Assembly: GCA_900546645.1 (NCBI GenBank)
Contig: URDR01000066.1
Coordinates: 1-17,099, forward strand
Length of the DNA stretch: 17,099 nucleotides
Origin: an uncultured Bacteroides sp.
GTDB lineage: Bacteria; Bacteroidota; Bacteroidia; Bacteroidales; Bacteroidaceae
Reading direction: 5' to 3'
Part shown: piece after piece, positions 1-7,608 of the stretch
How the letters are laid out: each line of letters opens with the position of its first letter
Position numbering within the stretch: the first letter of the stretch is position 1
Notes under the pieces: generated by a model
Seen by the model: the letters and a program-made list of their open reading frames with translations, nothing else
Databases searched by the model: none
What the model was told of the DNA's origin: nothing
Made by a program: the position numbers and the translations under genes

Positions 1-659
1 ATTGCATACTAAGCAGTGTAATCGGAGCCCGCTTAGGACATTGCCTGTTTTATGAATGGGACTATTACGGAAGTCACCCTGCCGAAATATTCAAGATATG
101 GAAGGGGGGACTGGCCAGCCATGGCGGAGTGTTCGCACTTATCCTTGCCTTGGTGTGGTATTCAAAAACTGTCACCAAAAAAAATGTCTGGTGGCTCTTC
201 GACCGCATGATTCCAGCAGTAGCCATCGTGTGTATGTGCATCCGGTTTGGCAATCTGATGAACTCTGAAATTTTCGGATTCCCCACCACGTTGCCTTGGG
301 GCTTCGAATTTATCCGTTCCCGCGAATGGCAAGAACTGTATAATCAAAACGGAGCCTCGCTTCCTTGTCACCCTACCCAGGTTTATGAAATGCTTTACTG
401 CCTCGCAGCGCTGGTAACATCATGGCTGATGTATCATAAACTTCATGCCCAGAAACAAATCGGACTGATTACGGGAGTCTCGCTGCTCATCTTCTTCGGA
501 GCTCGCTTCGGACTGGAGTTCATGAAAAACCCCCAAGTGGCTGAAGAGGCAAACATGACGCTGAATATCGGTCAGTGGCTGAGTGTACCGCTCATCTTAC
601 TGGGAGTTTATCTGATAGCTACCAGCGGAAAGAGAAAAGAAGCATTTTCCGGAAAATAA
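1..659 (+). CDS. lgt: Prolipoprotein diacylglyceryl transferase, 3' part
   Basis: The gene enters from the left edge, with the first complete codon at position 3, and 218 residues are visible up to the TAA. Lgt is an inner-membrane enzyme that moves diacylglycerol from phosphatidylglycerol onto the lipobox cysteine of preprolipoproteins. Family hallmarks visible: an N-terminal VIGARLGH...FY segment, the conserved SHGG (His essential in E. coli Lgt), the signature RFGNLMNSEIFG (matching the GRxGNxxNxExxG core) and CHPTQVYE (the HPxQLYE block). Hydrophobic segments alternate throughout and the protein ends in a basic tail (SGKRKEAFSGK). An internal GTG at 129 could be mistaken for a start, but the conserved family sequence continues upstream of it. 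The visible part is intact. The next gene has its own promoter, so lgt probably ends its own transcript. Confidence 0.95.
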   Translation, partial: CILSSVIGARLGHCLFYEWDYYGSHPAEIFKIWKGGLASHGGVFALILALVWYSKTVTKKNVWWLFDRMIPAVAIVCMCIRFGNLMNSEIFGFPTTLPWGFEFIRSREWQELYNQNGASLPCHPTQVYEMLYCLAALVTSWLMYHKLHAQKQIGLITGVSLLIFFGARFGLEFMKNPQVAEEANMTLNIGQWLSVPLILLGVYLIATSGKRKEAFSGK

Positions 660-725
660 ATCCTGTCACAACTTCTCTTCGTTTTATATAAAAAGCCGCC
701 TCCTTCATTGCAAGAACAAGAGGTA

Positions 726-793
726 AAAAAATGTTTCATCGTATGATAAAAATGTTTCATGAAACAAACTTATCATACAATGAAACATTTTTT
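726..793. promoter_or_regulatory. 68-bp palindrome with four TGTTTCAT half-sites (putative operator)
   Basis: Arms 726-749 and 770-793 are 24-nt inverted repeats with one mismatch (740/779). They flank a perfect 14-bp palindrome TGTTTCATGAAACA (753-766) on the same axis, with three unpaired bases on each side. The octamer TGTTTCAT occurs at 732-739 and 753-760, and inverted at 759-766 and 780-787, so each orientation repeats at exactly 21 bp (two helical turns). The right end lies 4 nt before the -33 element of the next gene. This geometry suits a dimeric activator; AraC-type half-sites commonly repeat at about 21 bp, and an AraC-domain hybrid regulator is encoded downstream at 9849-12599. 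The A6/T6 ends mean it could also fold in RNA as a bidirectional terminator for lgt. Symmetry is seen; binding is inferred. Confidence 0.7.
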
Positions 794-797
794 ATTA

Positions 798-825
798 TTG
801 TTAATCAGCAACTTGCATACTTTTG
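798..825 (+). promoter_or_regulatory. Bacteroidetes-type promoter of the sugar cluster
   Basis: TACTTTTG at 818-825 is a full match to the Bacteroidetes -7 consensus TAnnTTTG. A TTG at 798-800 starts 20 nt upstream, in the -33 position. Transcription should begin near 831-835, about 37 nt before the ATG at 870. This decides the start of the next gene, because the in-frame ATGs at 759 and 780 lie upstream of the promoter. Confidence 0.7.
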
Positions 826-869
826 CAAAGATGAATCAATCTCCTCAACTAATAATAAATTCAAATGCT

Positions 870-3263
870 ATGAAGGCAACTAAGAAATGGATGATAGCAA
901 CCACAGCATTGCTATCTTTTGCCTGTGCAAACGGATATGCACAAGCCAATAAAAATGCTGATAGAAGTTCTCAAAAAGAAGAAGGCAATCGTAACGTGAT
1001 GCTAAATGCTGCAAGTGCCAATGGACCGCGCGAAATACAAATCGGTCTTCCTTCTGCCGACGTAAATGTACTTGAAAACGGTATTCCTGTAACCTATGCA
1101 ACCAATCCGCACAGTGTAAATTCTCTATGGCGTGCAGACGCTAGTCTAAGCCATGTCGGCCTGTTAAAAATATCAGAAACCGCCATTACTACCGGTAATA
1201 TAGGATATGCCGTAAACTCTTCCACTCAATTGGGAGATAAAGGATTTCATGGAACGATGAATTATAAGACCAATCACTTTGGCATGCAAGAGTTCTCTTT
1301 AAATCTGAACGGCGAAATTGCCAAAGACTGGTATTACAGCGGAAGCATTTATCAAGATTTCGATCCGGGAACATTTAAAATAAAGTCAACTCCATTTCAA
1401 GACCGAACCCAAATCTACAAATTTGCATTAACCAAACGTTATCATGATAACCGAGGAGAGTTCTGTGCCATTTATCATTACAGCAACAGCCATCCTGTAT
1501 ATATGTACGCTACTCAGTCAGCTCCTTTTATTTACGTAGGTGATGGCAGCGTAAGGGAATTTGGTGATTTTTCTCTTGGAACCACTTCTTATTTGCCGAT
1601 GGACAATGAAATGGTATATCGAGACATGCGCACCGGAGAACTGAAAAAGACCAACCTCTATGACGCTGTTCAGAACAAAGGTAGTGAGTTTACACTGATG
1701 AACAACTATAAATGGGATAATGGTCTGGCTTGGAAAGTCATCATGAAATACGACCATGCCACCGGTTCATGCGTCTATCAAACCCCGATGGAGTTAAGCA
1801 AACGTGCAAACAGCTCTATTAATTACCAATATGAAGCAGCCGACGGTTCAATGAGGAATTACGAAGGAGAATATGTACAGAGCCGTATGTCATGCTTAAA
1901 CCGAGGATTCATTGATGAATTCATGTTTACAACAGAATTATCACGCAATCTGCCAAACGGAACATGGCGCTTAGGACTGAATGAATGGTATTATGACATT
2001 GATTATGCTTCGAATACCACCATGTACGACCAGTCCGTTCCCATGGACGGAAGCTATCCGGTTAGACTTTATAATCCGGCTTTTGCGACTTCAACAAGCC
2101 GGCTTTATGCAGGAAGCGGTTATTATTATGATTTCAACAAAAATGCTTCGGAATATTACAAAGGACATGAAAACAAACTGGCTATCTACTTCACTCACGA
2201 CTGGGATATTACCGACCAACTTAACTTGTATTATGGAGCTCGTCTGGAATACCAAGCACTTCGCGGAAATAATGCAGCTGTAAAAAATGCCAATGGTGAC
2301 TACATTGGACGTTTTGCCAACTATTATCTCGGAGCTACAGCCATCCCGGCCTACGATAGCGAAGGTAATCAGACCGGATATATGGCAGGAACTTCAAGTA
2401 CAAATGGCTCAGTAGCAGTCGAACCCACCCCAATGAGTTATGACTGGATTAATTACGCATTGAGTGCTGCTGCAACTTATAAGTTAGCAGATAAATTCGG
2501 GCTAACCGGCGATTTCACTTATATCACCCAGCACCCTCGAATTGAAAACTTTGCGCCAGCAACATTACCTAACACTGATAAAATATCAGTCCCATTAGGA
2601 CGTGCCGGTATCTATTTCAATAATGACTGGTTAAGCTTAACTTCATTATTCTCATATATATCAAAAACGAACAATAACTCAACACTGAATCTTCAGCATA
2701 CGGTGAATGGAGTCAATGAAATATTAGCGGCACCGCTTAATTATGACATCAAAACGCTGGGCTGGACCACAGATGTTGTTACAACTCCGTTTAAAGGTTT
2801 TGATTTGCATTTCTTGTTTACATACCAAAAGCCGACTTACAAGAAATATGAAACTTCTGTCAAGTTCTCCGACGGATATATTGGTCAGATTAATGCAACA
2901 GGAAATATAGTGGCAGAAATTCCTCAGGTCATTATAGAAATTGACCCCAGCTATATGATTACTGACAACCTGAAGGTATGGACAAGTTTCCGCTACTTCA
3001 GTAAAACTTATGCCAACATCAACGATGCTTATTACTTTAACGGCCGCTGGGAAACTTTCGGAGGCGTAAACTGGCAAGTCAACAAAAAGTTGACACTGGG
3101 ATGTACCATTGTAAACTTCCTAAACCAGACAGGTGCCAAAGGAAGTATTGCCGGTGCAGAGCTGGTTACGAAAGAAGAAGCAGGTCAATATGCTAATACG
3201 GTTATGGCAGGAAGCTACATTCGTCCGTTCACTGTTGAATTCTCAGCTCAAATCAAGTTTTAA
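870..3263 (+). CDS. TonB-dependent receptor-like outer-membrane barrel (putative oligosaccharide porter)
   Basis: 797 residues from the ATG at 870. This start is chosen because it gives a clean signal peptide (MKATKKWMIATTALLSFACA, then NGYAQA) and lies just after the promoter at 798-825; the frame is open from 759 but those codons would be untranscribed. Residues about 45-125 resemble a short TonB-receptor plug (NVLENGIPVTY, D-x-SLSHVGLLKISE, then TGNIGYAVNSSTQLG). The rest alternates aromatic and polar residues in beta-strand style (for example YYSGSIYQDF) and ends FTVEFSAQIKF, with the terminal Phe typical of outer-membrane barrels. There is no N-terminal carboxypeptidase-like domain and no SusD partner next to it, and it is shorter than SusC proteins. 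It leads the cluster, so import of the oligosaccharide cut by the GH32 and GH36 enzymes is the likely role. Substrate and TonB dependence are inferred. Confidence 0.75.
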   Translation: MKATKKWMIATTALLSFACANGYAQANKNADRSSQKEEGNRNVMLNAASANGPREIQIGLPSADVNVLENGIPVTYATNPHSVNSLWRADASLSHVGLLKISETAITTGNIGYAVNSSTQLGDKGFHGTMNYKTNHFGMQEFSLNLNGEIAKDWYYSGSIYQDFDPGTFKIKSTPFQDRTQIYKFALTKRYHDNRGEFCAIYHYSNSHPVYMYATQSAPFIYVGDGSVREFGDFSLGTTSYLPMDNEMVYRDMRTGELKKTNLYDAVQNKGSEFTLMNNYKWDNGLAWKVIMKYDHATGSCVYQTPMELSKRANSSINYQYEAADGSMRNYEGEYVQSRMSCLNRGFIDEFMFTTELSRNLPNGTWRLGLNEWYYDIDYASNTTMYDQSVPMDGSYPVRLYNPAFATSTSRLYAGSGYYYDFNKNASEYYKGHENKLAIYFTHDWDITDQLNLYYGARLEYQALRGNNAAVKNANGDYIGRFANYYLGATAIPAYDSEGNQTGYMAGTSSTNGSVAVEPTPMSYDWINYALSAAATYKLADKFGLTGDFTYITQHPRIENFAPATLPNTDKISVPLGRAGIYFNNDWLSLTSLFSYISKTNNNSTLNLQHTVNGVNEILAAPLNYDIKTLGWTTDVVTTPFKGFDLHFLFTYQKPTYKKYETSVKFSDGYIGQINATGNIVAEIPQVIIEIDPSYMITDNLKVWTSFRYFSKTYANINDAYYFNGRWETFGGVNWQVNKKLTLGCTIVNFLNQTGAKGSIAGAELVTKEEAGQYANTVMAGSYIRPFTVEFSAQIKF

Positions 3264-3275
3264 TGTGAATCCGTA

Positions 3276-3312
3276 CGGGGGAACTATCCGCAAAAACGAT
3301 AGCTTCTCCCCG
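3276..3312 (+). other. Intercistronic RNA hairpin without U-tract
   Basis: A GC-rich stem just after the barrel gene: CGGGGGAACTATC (3276-3288) pairs with GATAG, TTC and CCCCG (3298-3312), with single-base bulges at 3303 and 3307 and a 9-nt loop. No run of T follows, so it is more likely an mRNA-stabilising or processing hairpin than a terminator. It could set different levels of barrel and GH32 message. Confidence 0.45.
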
Positions 3313-3368
3313 AAAGAAATTTCAGATTAATCCCACCAATAAATTTTAGAAGGTAAAATAAAATTTCA

Positions 3369-3376
3369 TATCTTTA
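3369..3376 (+). promoter_or_regulatory. Possible weak -7 element before GH32
   Basis: TATCTTTA matches TAnnTTTG at all fixed positions except the last. It sits 17 nt before the GH32 ATG, in an A/T-rich stretch. No good -33 TTG lies 20 nt upstream. It may be an internal promoter or chance in AT-rich sequence. Confidence 0.25.
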
Positions 3377-3393
3377 AAAATAAAACAAATACC

Positions 3394-5271
3394 ATGAAAC
3401 GTAAACTGCTCAATATCGTTTTAGGACAAGTTATCCTATGCCTTATAATCGCATGCCAGTCTCAAAAGAGTAATTTGAGATTCGAAAAACAAGGAGATAC
3501 TCTCACCACTATACATATTACCCAGCCAACAAAATATTTATTGCTTCCTATTCAAGAAGCAGCCACTGAAGGTAAGGTAAAACTTTGTACCGGAAATCCG
3601 GCAGATATGGCTATGGATATCCGTTTAGCAGTAGATAGCATCGAATATTATGTACCTTTCGAATTACCGCAAGGTGAAGAAAACGCAATAGTTACAATAG
3701 AAAAAGTCCCCTCGCAGGCAATATGCTGGGAAAATATCCAGCTGTCAGATACTTTTAACACAAGCAACACAGACTATTATCGGCCTATTTATCACCATAC
3801 GCCTCTTTACGGATGGATGAACGATGCGAACGGACTGGTATATAAAGACGGAGAATATCATCTTTATTTTCAATATAATCCTTATGGTTCAAAATGGGGT
3901 AACATGCACTGGGGACATTCAGTAAGCAAAGACCTCATACATTGGGAACATTTGAAACCCGCTATTGCACGTGATACGCTAGGACACATTTTTTCAGGAA
4001 GTTCCATCATTGATCATAATAACAGTGCAGGATATGGAGAAAATGCAATGATTGCTTTCTATACATCAGCCAGCGACGAACACGGGCAAATCCAATGTAT
4101 GGCATACAGCAGTGACAATGGACGTACATTCACTAAATATGAAAAGAATCCTGTGCTGACTCCATTCGATGGATTAAAAGACTTCCGCGACCCTAAAGTT
4201 TTTTGGTATGAGCCTGCACAAAAATGGTACATGATTGTTTCGGCCGATAAAGAGATGCGCTTTTATTCTTCTGCCAATTTGAAAGACTGGGAATTCTTAA
4301 GCGGCTTTGGAAAAGGCTATGGTGTGCAGCCCAACCAATTCGAGTGCCCAGATTTCATTCAACTACCGGTTGATGGAAATCCCAACAACAAGAAATGGGT
4401 CATGATTGTCAATATCAATCCAGGATGTCTATTTGGTGGAAGTGCCACTGAATATTTTATCGGTGACTTCGATGGTAAAGAATTTAAATGTGATACGAAA
4501 CCTGAAGTTACCAAATGGCTTGACTACGGAAAAGACCATTATGCTACGGTATGCTTCTCTAATACAGGCGACAGAATTATAGCTGTACCCTGGATGAGCA
4601 ACTGGCAATATGCCAATGCAACACCCATCCGCCAATATCGTGGAGCCAATGCTTTGCCACGTGAGCTTTCTCTGTATTCTAAAAACGGAGATATCTACAT
4701 GGCAGCCAATGCAGTAAAAGAAACCAGGAACCTGCGCAAACAAACAAACGAGATTCATGACATTACTCTAACAGACGAGTATAAGACCTGTTCCATAACA
4801 ACTAATTCAGGAAGTGCTTATGAAATAGAAATGGATATTACACCAGGGGAAACCGGAAACACAGGTTTTCAGTTACTGAATGAGAAAGGAGAAATAGTAG
4901 ATATTTATCTGGATATGAAAGCTGGACGTCTGGTGATGGACCGTACACAAAGTGGCATTGTTAACTTGGAACATCATGGTGAAATGAACGTTCATGAAAA
5001 AGAAACAGACAATCATCGGAAAACAATGTCGGTAAACTATAAGAATGATTTCGCACTCGGTACGTGGGCTCCTCTTTCTTTGTGTGAGGGAAAAACTTAC
5101 CACTTAGACATTTTTGTTGACAAGTGTTCTATCGAAATATTTGTAGATGAAGGACGGATTGCAATGACAAACTTGGTTTTCCCGACCCAGCCATACGAAA
5201 CTTTACGTTTTTACACTGATAATAACGCTGTTCAGTTCAACAATATAAAGATACATACGTTGGGACTGTAA
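3394..5271 (+). CDS. GH32 beta-fructosidase lipoprotein (invertase/inulinase/levanase family)
   Basis: 625 residues. The N-terminus has a lipoprotein signal with lipobox LIIAC (Cys21). The next residues (QSQKSNLRF) lack the acidic cluster of the Bacteroides surface-export signal, so I infer it faces the periplasm. Residues about 28-125 form an extra N-terminal beta-rich domain like those preceding GH32 in Bacteroidetes (DUF4980, recalled). The five-bladed propeller carries the family motifs: nucleophile block WMNDANG (Asp144; most members read WMNDPNG), RDP (265-267) with transition-state Asp266, and EC (317-318) with acid/base Glu317. QYNPYGSKWGNMHWGH is typical of the fructan/sucrose-cleaving clade. 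The C-terminal beta-sandwich (about 465-625) contains the characteristic SIEIFVDEGR. It hydrolyses terminal beta-fructosyl bonds of sucrose, raffinose or fructans; the exact substrate is not readable from sequence. A terminator-like hairpin follows its stop codon. Confidence 0.95.
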   Translation: MKRKLLNIVLGQVILCLIIACQSQKSNLRFEKQGDTLTTIHITQPTKYLLLPIQEAATEGKVKLCTGNPADMAMDIRLAVDSIEYYVPFELPQGEENAIVTIEKVPSQAICWENIQLSDTFNTSNTDYYRPIYHHTPLYGWMNDANGLVYKDGEYHLYFQYNPYGSKWGNMHWGHSVSKDLIHWEHLKPAIARDTLGHIFSGSSIIDHNNSAGYGENAMIAFYTSASDEHGQIQCMAYSSDNGRTFTKYEKNPVLTPFDGLKDFRDPKVFWYEPAQKWYMIVSADKEMRFYSSANLKDWEFLSGFGKGYGVQPNQFECPDFIQLPVDGNPNNKKWVMIVNINPGCLFGGSATEYFIGDFDGKEFKCDTKPEVTKWLDYGKDHYATVCFSNTGDRIIAVPWMSNWQYANATPIRQYRGANALPRELSLYSKNGDIYMAANAVKETRNLRKQTNEIHDITLTDEYKTCSITTNSGSAYEIEMDITPGETGNTGFQLLNEKGEIVDIYLDMKAGRLVMDRTQSGIVNLEHHGEMNVHEKETDNHRKTMSVNYKNDFALGTWAPLSLCEGKTYHLDIFVDKCSIEIFVDEGRIAMTNLVFPTQPYETLRFYTDNNAVQFNNIKIHTLGL

Positions 5272-5294
5272 TCCTTCTACTAATTAAGAATTTC

Positions 5295-5343
5295 AGCAAG
5301 TTCAGATTCTAAAAAACTTCTTTGGAATTTGAACTTGCTTTTT
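5295..5343 (+). terminator. Strong intrinsic terminator or attenuator between GH32 and GH36
   Basis: Arms 5295-5313 and 5321-5339 pair over 19 bp in RNA, with two G-U wobbles and no mismatch, around a 7-nt loop. A U5 tract (5339-5343) follows. It starts 24 nt after the GH32 stop and lies upstream of the preferred GH36 start at 5386. I found no convincing promoter between the hairpin and GH36, so partial read-through is plausible. Confidence 0.75.
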
Positions 5344-5385
5344 CCGGAATTTATTCACCATATAATTATTATGTACCTGCAAACC

Positions 5386-7578
5386 ATGAAAAATATTTGT
5401 ATGCTTGCTATTGCAGCCATGACAGGAATCCAATCCTATGCTGTTGCAGAAAAACAAATTATCCGTATTTCTACCAATCAAACAGACCTCGTACTTCAAG
5501 TAGCCCCGAATGGACGGCTTTATCAAACTTATTTAGGCGAGAAGCTACTTCATGAAACAGATCTGGAGCAATTGGAGTGGAATATTCATCCGGCATCCGA
5601 TGCCAGTGTGATAGAACGTGGATGGGAAGTGTGCAGTACTTCAGGCAATGAAGATTTTTTTGAACCGGCATGGGGTATAACACACAGTGACGGAAATCCC
5701 TCTACATGGTTATATTACGTATCATCTTCTACAAAATCAGTGGAAGGAGGAATGCAAACCGATATCCTGCTCCGTGACGATAAATATCCGGTAGATGTTA
5801 CGCTTCATTATGTCACCTATCCCGAAGAGAACATAATCAAAACGTGGAGTGAAATCAAACATGAAGAAAAGAAACCCATATCCTTGTTTCGCTATGCTTC
5901 TACCATGCTTTACTTCAGCAATCCATCTTATTACCTTACTGAGTTTAGCGGAGATTGGGCCAAAGAGGTACAAATGAGCAATCAACAGCTACAATTCGGA
6001 AAAAAAATAATAGATACGAAACTAGGAAGTCGTGCAGCTATGCATGCACAACCTTTCTTCATGCTTGGTTTAGGACAACCTGTTAATGAAAATACAGGAA
6101 ATGTATTAATGGGTACCATTGGATGGACCGGAAACTTTCGATTCACTTTTGAGATTGACAACGTGGGAAATCTGCGCGTCATACCATCCATTAACCCATA
6201 TGCATCTACCTATGAACTAGCTAAAGGTGAGACCTTTACTACCCCTGAATTTATTTTCACTTTAAGTAAAGGAACCGGAGAGGGAAGCCGAAACTTTCAA
6301 CGCTGGGCACGTAACTATCAGATAAAAGATGGGAAAGGCTCACGCATGACATTACTGAATAACTGGGAAAATACTGCATTCGACTTTGATGAGTCGATGC
6401 TGGCTGAGCTCATGAAAGAAGCGAAAGACTTAGGAGTTGATATGTTTTTACTTGATGACGGATGGTTCGGCAACAAATATTCTCGTAATAACGATAAAGC
6501 AGGTCTCGGAGACTGGGATGCCAATAAACAAAAGCTCCCCAATGGTGTACCTGCACTCATCCGCTACGCAAAAGAAGCTGGAGTTCAGTTCGGTATCTGG
6601 ATAGAACCGGAAATGATTAATCCACAAAGCGAACTGATGGAGAAACATCCGGAATGGGCAATCCGATATCCTAACCGTGACACTTATTACTACCGGAATC
6701 AGCTGGTCCTCGATATGAGCAATCCGGAAATACAAGATTATGTTTATAACGTAATCGACAAGCTAATGACAGAAAATCCTGAACTTGCCTATTTTAAATG
6801 GGATTGCAACAGTCCTATTACTAATATCTATTCTCCCTATTTGAAAAACAGACAGGGACGTTTGTATATTGACCATATACGTGGTGTATATAATGTTATG
6901 AAGCGTGTATCCGAGAATTATCCGAAATTGCCTTTAATGCTTTGTTCCGGTGGCGGTGCCCGCTGCGATTATGAGGCATTAAAACATTTCACCGAGTTTT
7001 GGTGCAGTGATAATACTGACCCGGTTGAACGAGTTTACATACAATGGGGATTTTCACATTTCTTCCCGGCCAAATCCATGTGTGCTCATGTCACCAGCTG
7101 GAATAAAAATGCTTCCATAAAATTCCGTACAGATGTGGCATCAATGGGTAAACTGGGATTTGACTTAGGATTAAAAGAACTTACTGCCAATGAATTGCTT
7201 TATTGCCAACAGGCTATCAGCAACTGGAAACGGTTATCAACGACGATTCTGGAAGGAGAACAATACCGTCTGGTTTCACCTTATACCACCCAACACATGG
7301 CGGTAAATTATGTCAATACAGACCAGACAAAAGCAGTATTGTTTGCCTATGACATTTACCCGCGTTTTGAAGAAAAATTATTCCCTGTCAAACTGCATGG
7401 TTTACATCCCAATAAGATGTATCAGGTTAAGGAGATAAACCTGATGCCAGGAGAAGAATCTACATTAAGAGCAAACGGAAAAGTATTTTCTGGAGATTAC
7501 TTAATGAAAATAGGACTGGATGTTTTGGGCTTCAAACCCCTCGAAAGCCATGTGATAGAACTAACCGAACAGCAATAA
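5386..7578 (+). CDS. GH36 alpha-galactosidase, periplasmic
   Basis: 730 residues from ATG 5386. Upstream in-frame ATGs at 5329 and 5371 are less likely: 5329 lies inside the terminator hairpin, while 5386 opens a standard signal peptide (MKNICMLAIAAMTGIQSYAVA). An N-terminal beta-supersandwich (about 25-330) is followed by a TIM barrel and a small C-terminal beta domain. GH-D clan motifs: LLDDGWFG, FGIWIEPEMINP, YFKWDCN with nucleophile Asp473, the CSGGGARCDYE loop, and WCSDNTDPVERVYIQWG with acid/base Asp542. Length and motif spacing fit the large bacterial GH36 alpha-galactosidases. It removes terminal alpha-1,6-galactose from melibiose, raffinose and stachyose or from galactomannan side chains. 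Next to a GH32 and a fructokinase, raffinose-family sugars are the best guess. The MFS gene follows after 30 nt. Confidence 0.95.
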   Translation: MKNICMLAIAAMTGIQSYAVAEKQIIRISTNQTDLVLQVAPNGRLYQTYLGEKLLHETDLEQLEWNIHPASDASVIERGWEVCSTSGNEDFFEPAWGITHSDGNPSTWLYYVSSSTKSVEGGMQTDILLRDDKYPVDVTLHYVTYPEENIIKTWSEIKHEEKKPISLFRYASTMLYFSNPSYYLTEFSGDWAKEVQMSNQQLQFGKKIIDTKLGSRAAMHAQPFFMLGLGQPVNENTGNVLMGTIGWTGNFRFTFEIDNVGNLRVIPSINPYASTYELAKGETFTTPEFIFTLSKGTGEGSRNFQRWARNYQIKDGKGSRMTLLNNWENTAFDFDESMLAELMKEAKDLGVDMFLLDDGWFGNKYSRNNDKAGLGDWDANKQKLPNGVPALIRYAKEAGVQFGIWIEPEMINPQSELMEKHPEWAIRYPNRDTYYYRNQLVLDMSNPEIQDYVYNVIDKLMTENPELAYFKWDCNSPITNIYSPYLKNRQGRLYIDHIRGVYNVMKRVSENYPKLPLMLCSGGGARCDYEALKHFTEFWCSDNTDPVERVYIQWGFSHFFPAKSMCAHVTSWNKNASIKFRTDVASMGKLGFDLGLKELTANELLYCQQAISNWKRLSTTILEGEQYRLVSPYTTQHMAVNYVNTDQTKAVLFAYDIYPRFEEKLFPVKLHGLHPNKMYQVKEINLMPGEESTLRANGKVFSGDYLMKIGLDVLGFKPLESHVIELTEQQ

Positions 7579-7608
7579 TAATCATTCACCTCATAAAAAC
7601 CTCAAAGA

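Noticed and set aside
726..793. Palindrome considered as terminal inverted repeats or footprint of a mobile element
   Set aside because: No transposase, no cargo between the arms and no target-site duplication; position next to a promoter fits an operator better.
759..869. Upstream in-frame starts (ATG 759, 780, 831) for the barrel gene; 780 even begins a hydrophobic MKHFLLLLIS stretch
   Set aside because: 759 and 780 lie inside the palindrome and upstream of the promoter at 798-825, and a standard signal peptide starts at 870.
2724..3077. Longest minus-strand frame (117 aa) opposite the barrel gene
   Set aside because: It is a shadow of a strong coding gene, with no start context, promoter or recognisable domain. 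The same holds for the other minus-strand frames.
3343..3359. ATTTTA-GAAGG-TAAAAT inverted repeat upstream of GH32
   Set aside because: Only 6 bp of A/T pairs in AT-rich DNA, so not distinguishable from background.
5322..5555. 77-aa + strand frame over the GH36 start, and the 5329 start of GH36 itself
   Set aside because: Both begin inside the terminator hairpin; the 77-aa frame has no recognisable features and overlaps the GH36 signal peptide in another frame.
5552..5559. ATGAAACA, a match to the operator half-site, inside GH36
   Set aside because: Single isolated octamer within coding sequence without a 21-bp partner; expected by chance. The same applies to 12684-12691, which is the start of the DUF3256 gene.
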